From: Hyphomicrobiales bacterium | GTDB lineage: Bacteria; Pseudomonadota; Alphaproteobacteria; Rhizobiales; Xanthobacteraceae | DNA length: 16,118 nt | Assembly (NCBI GenBank): GCA_016201085.1 | Contig: JACQDO010000274.1 | Location: 1 to 16,118, forward strand | Direction of reading: 5' to 3' | Shown here: piece after piece, positions 15,140 to 16,118 of the stretch | Layout: each line of letters opens with the position of its first letter | Numbering within the stretch: the stretch's first letter is position 1 | Program-made: the position numbers and the translations under genes | Notes under the pieces: generated by a model | What the model saw: the letters and a program-made list of their open reading frames with translations, nothing else | Database searches by the model: none | Told to the model about the DNA's origin: nothing

Positions 15140-15795
15140 ACGGCGCGCAGGACTTAGGCGGCATGCACGGCTTCGGCCCGGTCGTACCCGAGCCGAACGA
15201 GCCGGTGTTCCACAGCGAATGGGAACGCCGCGCCTTTGCGCTCACGCTGGCCATGGCCATGCCGGGCGCATGGAACATCGACATGTCGCGCTTCGCGCGC
15301 GAGAACCGGCCGCCCGCCGAATATCTGGCGATGAGCTACTACCAGGTCTGGTTCGCCGCGCTTGAGACAATGCTGAAGCAGCGCGAGTTGGTCGCCGACG
15401 ACGAGATTGTTGCGGGCCGCTCGCTGCATGCGCCGAAACCGGTGACGCGCACGCTCACGCCCGGCGATGTCGCGCAGGTGCTCTATCGCGGCGCGCCGAC
15501 CGAGCGCGCGACCAAGAGCGCGGCGACATTCAAGGCCGGCGACACAGTGCGCGCCAAGACCATCAACCCGCTCACCCACACGCGGTTGCCGCGCTATGTG
15601 CGGGGGCGCACTGGCACCATCGAGCGCGTGATCGGCTACCACGTTTTCCCCGACAGCAATGCGCTGGGCGCCGGCGAAAATCCGCAATGGCTCTACACCG
15701 TGCGCTTCGAGGGCCGCGAATTGTGGGGCGGCGATGCGGATGCGAGCGTGACGGTGTCGGTCGATGCCTGGGAGCCGTATTTGGAGCGCGCATGA
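15136..15795 (+). CDS. nthB: Nitrile hydratase beta subunit
   Basis: The 219-residue protein matches the beta chain: the opening [16 protein letters not shown], then [30 protein letters not shown] with Arg52 (a conserved arginine contacting the oxidised cysteines of alpha), [11 protein letters not shown], and the C-terminal SH3-like barrel with [25 protein letters not shown] and [12 protein letters not shown]. An arginine in the YVRGR run (156 or 158) is the likely second contact to the claw setting. The start lies in the ATGA overlap with alpha, and its stop lies in a second ATGA overlap with the next gene, so all three are translationally coupled. Beta is needed to form the substrate pocket; range of nitriles not predictable. 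Confidence 0.95.
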   Translation: MNGAQDLGGMHGFGPVVPEPNEPVFHSEWERRAFALTLAMAMPGAWNIDMSRFARENRPPAEYLAMSYYQVWFAALETMLKQRELVADDEIVAGRSLHAPKPVTRTLTPGDVAQVLYRGAPTERATKSAATFKAGDTVRAKTINPLTHTRLPRYVRGRTGTIERVIGYHVFPDSNALGAGENPQWLYTVRFEGRELWGGDADASVTVSVDAWEPYLERA

Positions 15796-16118
15796 TCGAC
15801 CCTGCCGCGGCAGCCCGCACGACTCAGGAAGTGCCGAGCATTCCGCGCGATGCCGACGGGCCGGTGTTCCGCGAGCCGTGGGAGGCGCAGGCCTTCGCGC
15901 TTGCCGTGGCGCTGCACGAGCGCGGCGTGTTCTCGTGGGGCGAATGGGCGGCGGCGCTTAGCCTGGAGATCAAGCGCGCGCAGGCGGCCGGCGATCCCGA
16001 CACCGGCGAGACCTATTATTCGCACTGGCTGGCGGCGCTGGAAAAACTGGTGGCCGACAAGGGCGTGACGACATCGGAAACGCTGCATCGCTACCGCGAC
16101 GCCTGGGATCACGCCTGC
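15792..16118 (+). CDS. Nitrile hydratase activator/accessory protein, cut by window edge
   Basis: The visible 109 codons from ATG 15792 run off the window at 16118. The text resembles a shortened beta subunit: GPVFREPWEAQAFALAVALHERGVFSWGEWA, then GETYYSHWLAAL, then RYRDAWDHAC. Accessory proteins of cobalt nitrile hydratases share the N-terminal half of the beta fold, act as a chaperone that delivers cobalt into alpha and are about 100-140 residues long, so only a short C-terminal tail should be missing. Its start overlaps the beta stop by ATGA, completing the standard alpha-beta-activator order of cobalt operons. This agrees with CTLCSC in alpha. Confidence 0.9.
   Translation, partial: MIDPAAAARTTQEVPSIPRDADGPVFREPWEAQAFALAVALHERGVFSWGEWAAALSLEIKRAQAAGDPDTGETYYSHWLAALEKLVADKGVTTSETLHRYRDAWDHAC

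Noticed and set aside
1..16118. CRISPR array, tRNA, rRNA, transposase or integrase genes
   Set aside because: Reading the window and its frames showed no regularly spaced repeats, no tRNA-like cloverleaf and no transposase or integrase motifs.

Overview
The window is a GC-rich, densely coded bacterial chromosome segment. Codon use, gene families and two types of dispersed palindromic repeat point to an alphaproteobacterium of the order Hyphomicrobiales (Bradyrhizobium / Rhodopseudomonas / Xanthobacteraceae-like). The taxon is an inference from sequence style and remembered repeat families; no database search was done. Twelve complete protein genes and two genes cut by the window edges can be supported. 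I saw no rRNA, tRNA, CRISPR array or transposase. No gene-free stretch exceeds 300 bases; the largest gap is 278 bases (3124-3401).

Layout. (1) 1-3123, minus: a fused indolepyruvate ferredoxin oxidoreductase family protein, cut at its C-terminus. (2) 3402-4625, plus: a 12-TM MFS carrier, divergent from (1). (3) 4622-6900, minus: an ABC-2 type exporter (ATPase then permease, GTGA overlap), whose permease gene ends in the same CTAG that ends the MFS gene. (4) 7018-9585: a TRAP solute receptor (minus, no signal peptide visible), divergent from a class II aldolase/adducin-like gene and an HpcH/HpaI aldolase gene (plus). (5) 9677-14478, minus: a tight row dctQ-dctM-SDR-HNH-acyl-CoA dehydrogenase. 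(6) 14525-16118, plus: cobalt-type nitrile hydratase alpha, beta and the start of its activator/accessory gene, joined by ATGA overlaps.

How they fit together. The window looks like a catabolic accessory region for small organic acids. A TRAP transporter (DctQM plus a separated DctP) would import a carboxylate. Two aldolase-fold enzymes, an SDR oxidoreductase and an ACAD10/11-like acyl-CoA dehydrogenase would process it or related compounds. Nitrile hydratase turns nitriles into amides, a possible source of carboxylates, and sits divergently next to dctQ. The oxidoreductase at the left edge would turn aryl-pyruvates into aryl-acetyl-CoA. The pathway link is inference; each family assignment rests on visible motifs.

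Most unusual points: an A+T-richer HNH-nuclease gene of foreign look set inside the otherwise metabolic minus-strand row; a DctP receptor with no export signal; a histidine-rich N-terminus on nitrile hydratase alpha; and overlapping back-to-back -10-like sites between dctQ and the nitrile hydratase genes. I found no clearly new multi-gene system. The HNH protein with its unrecognised C-terminal region is the best candidate for something undescribed.
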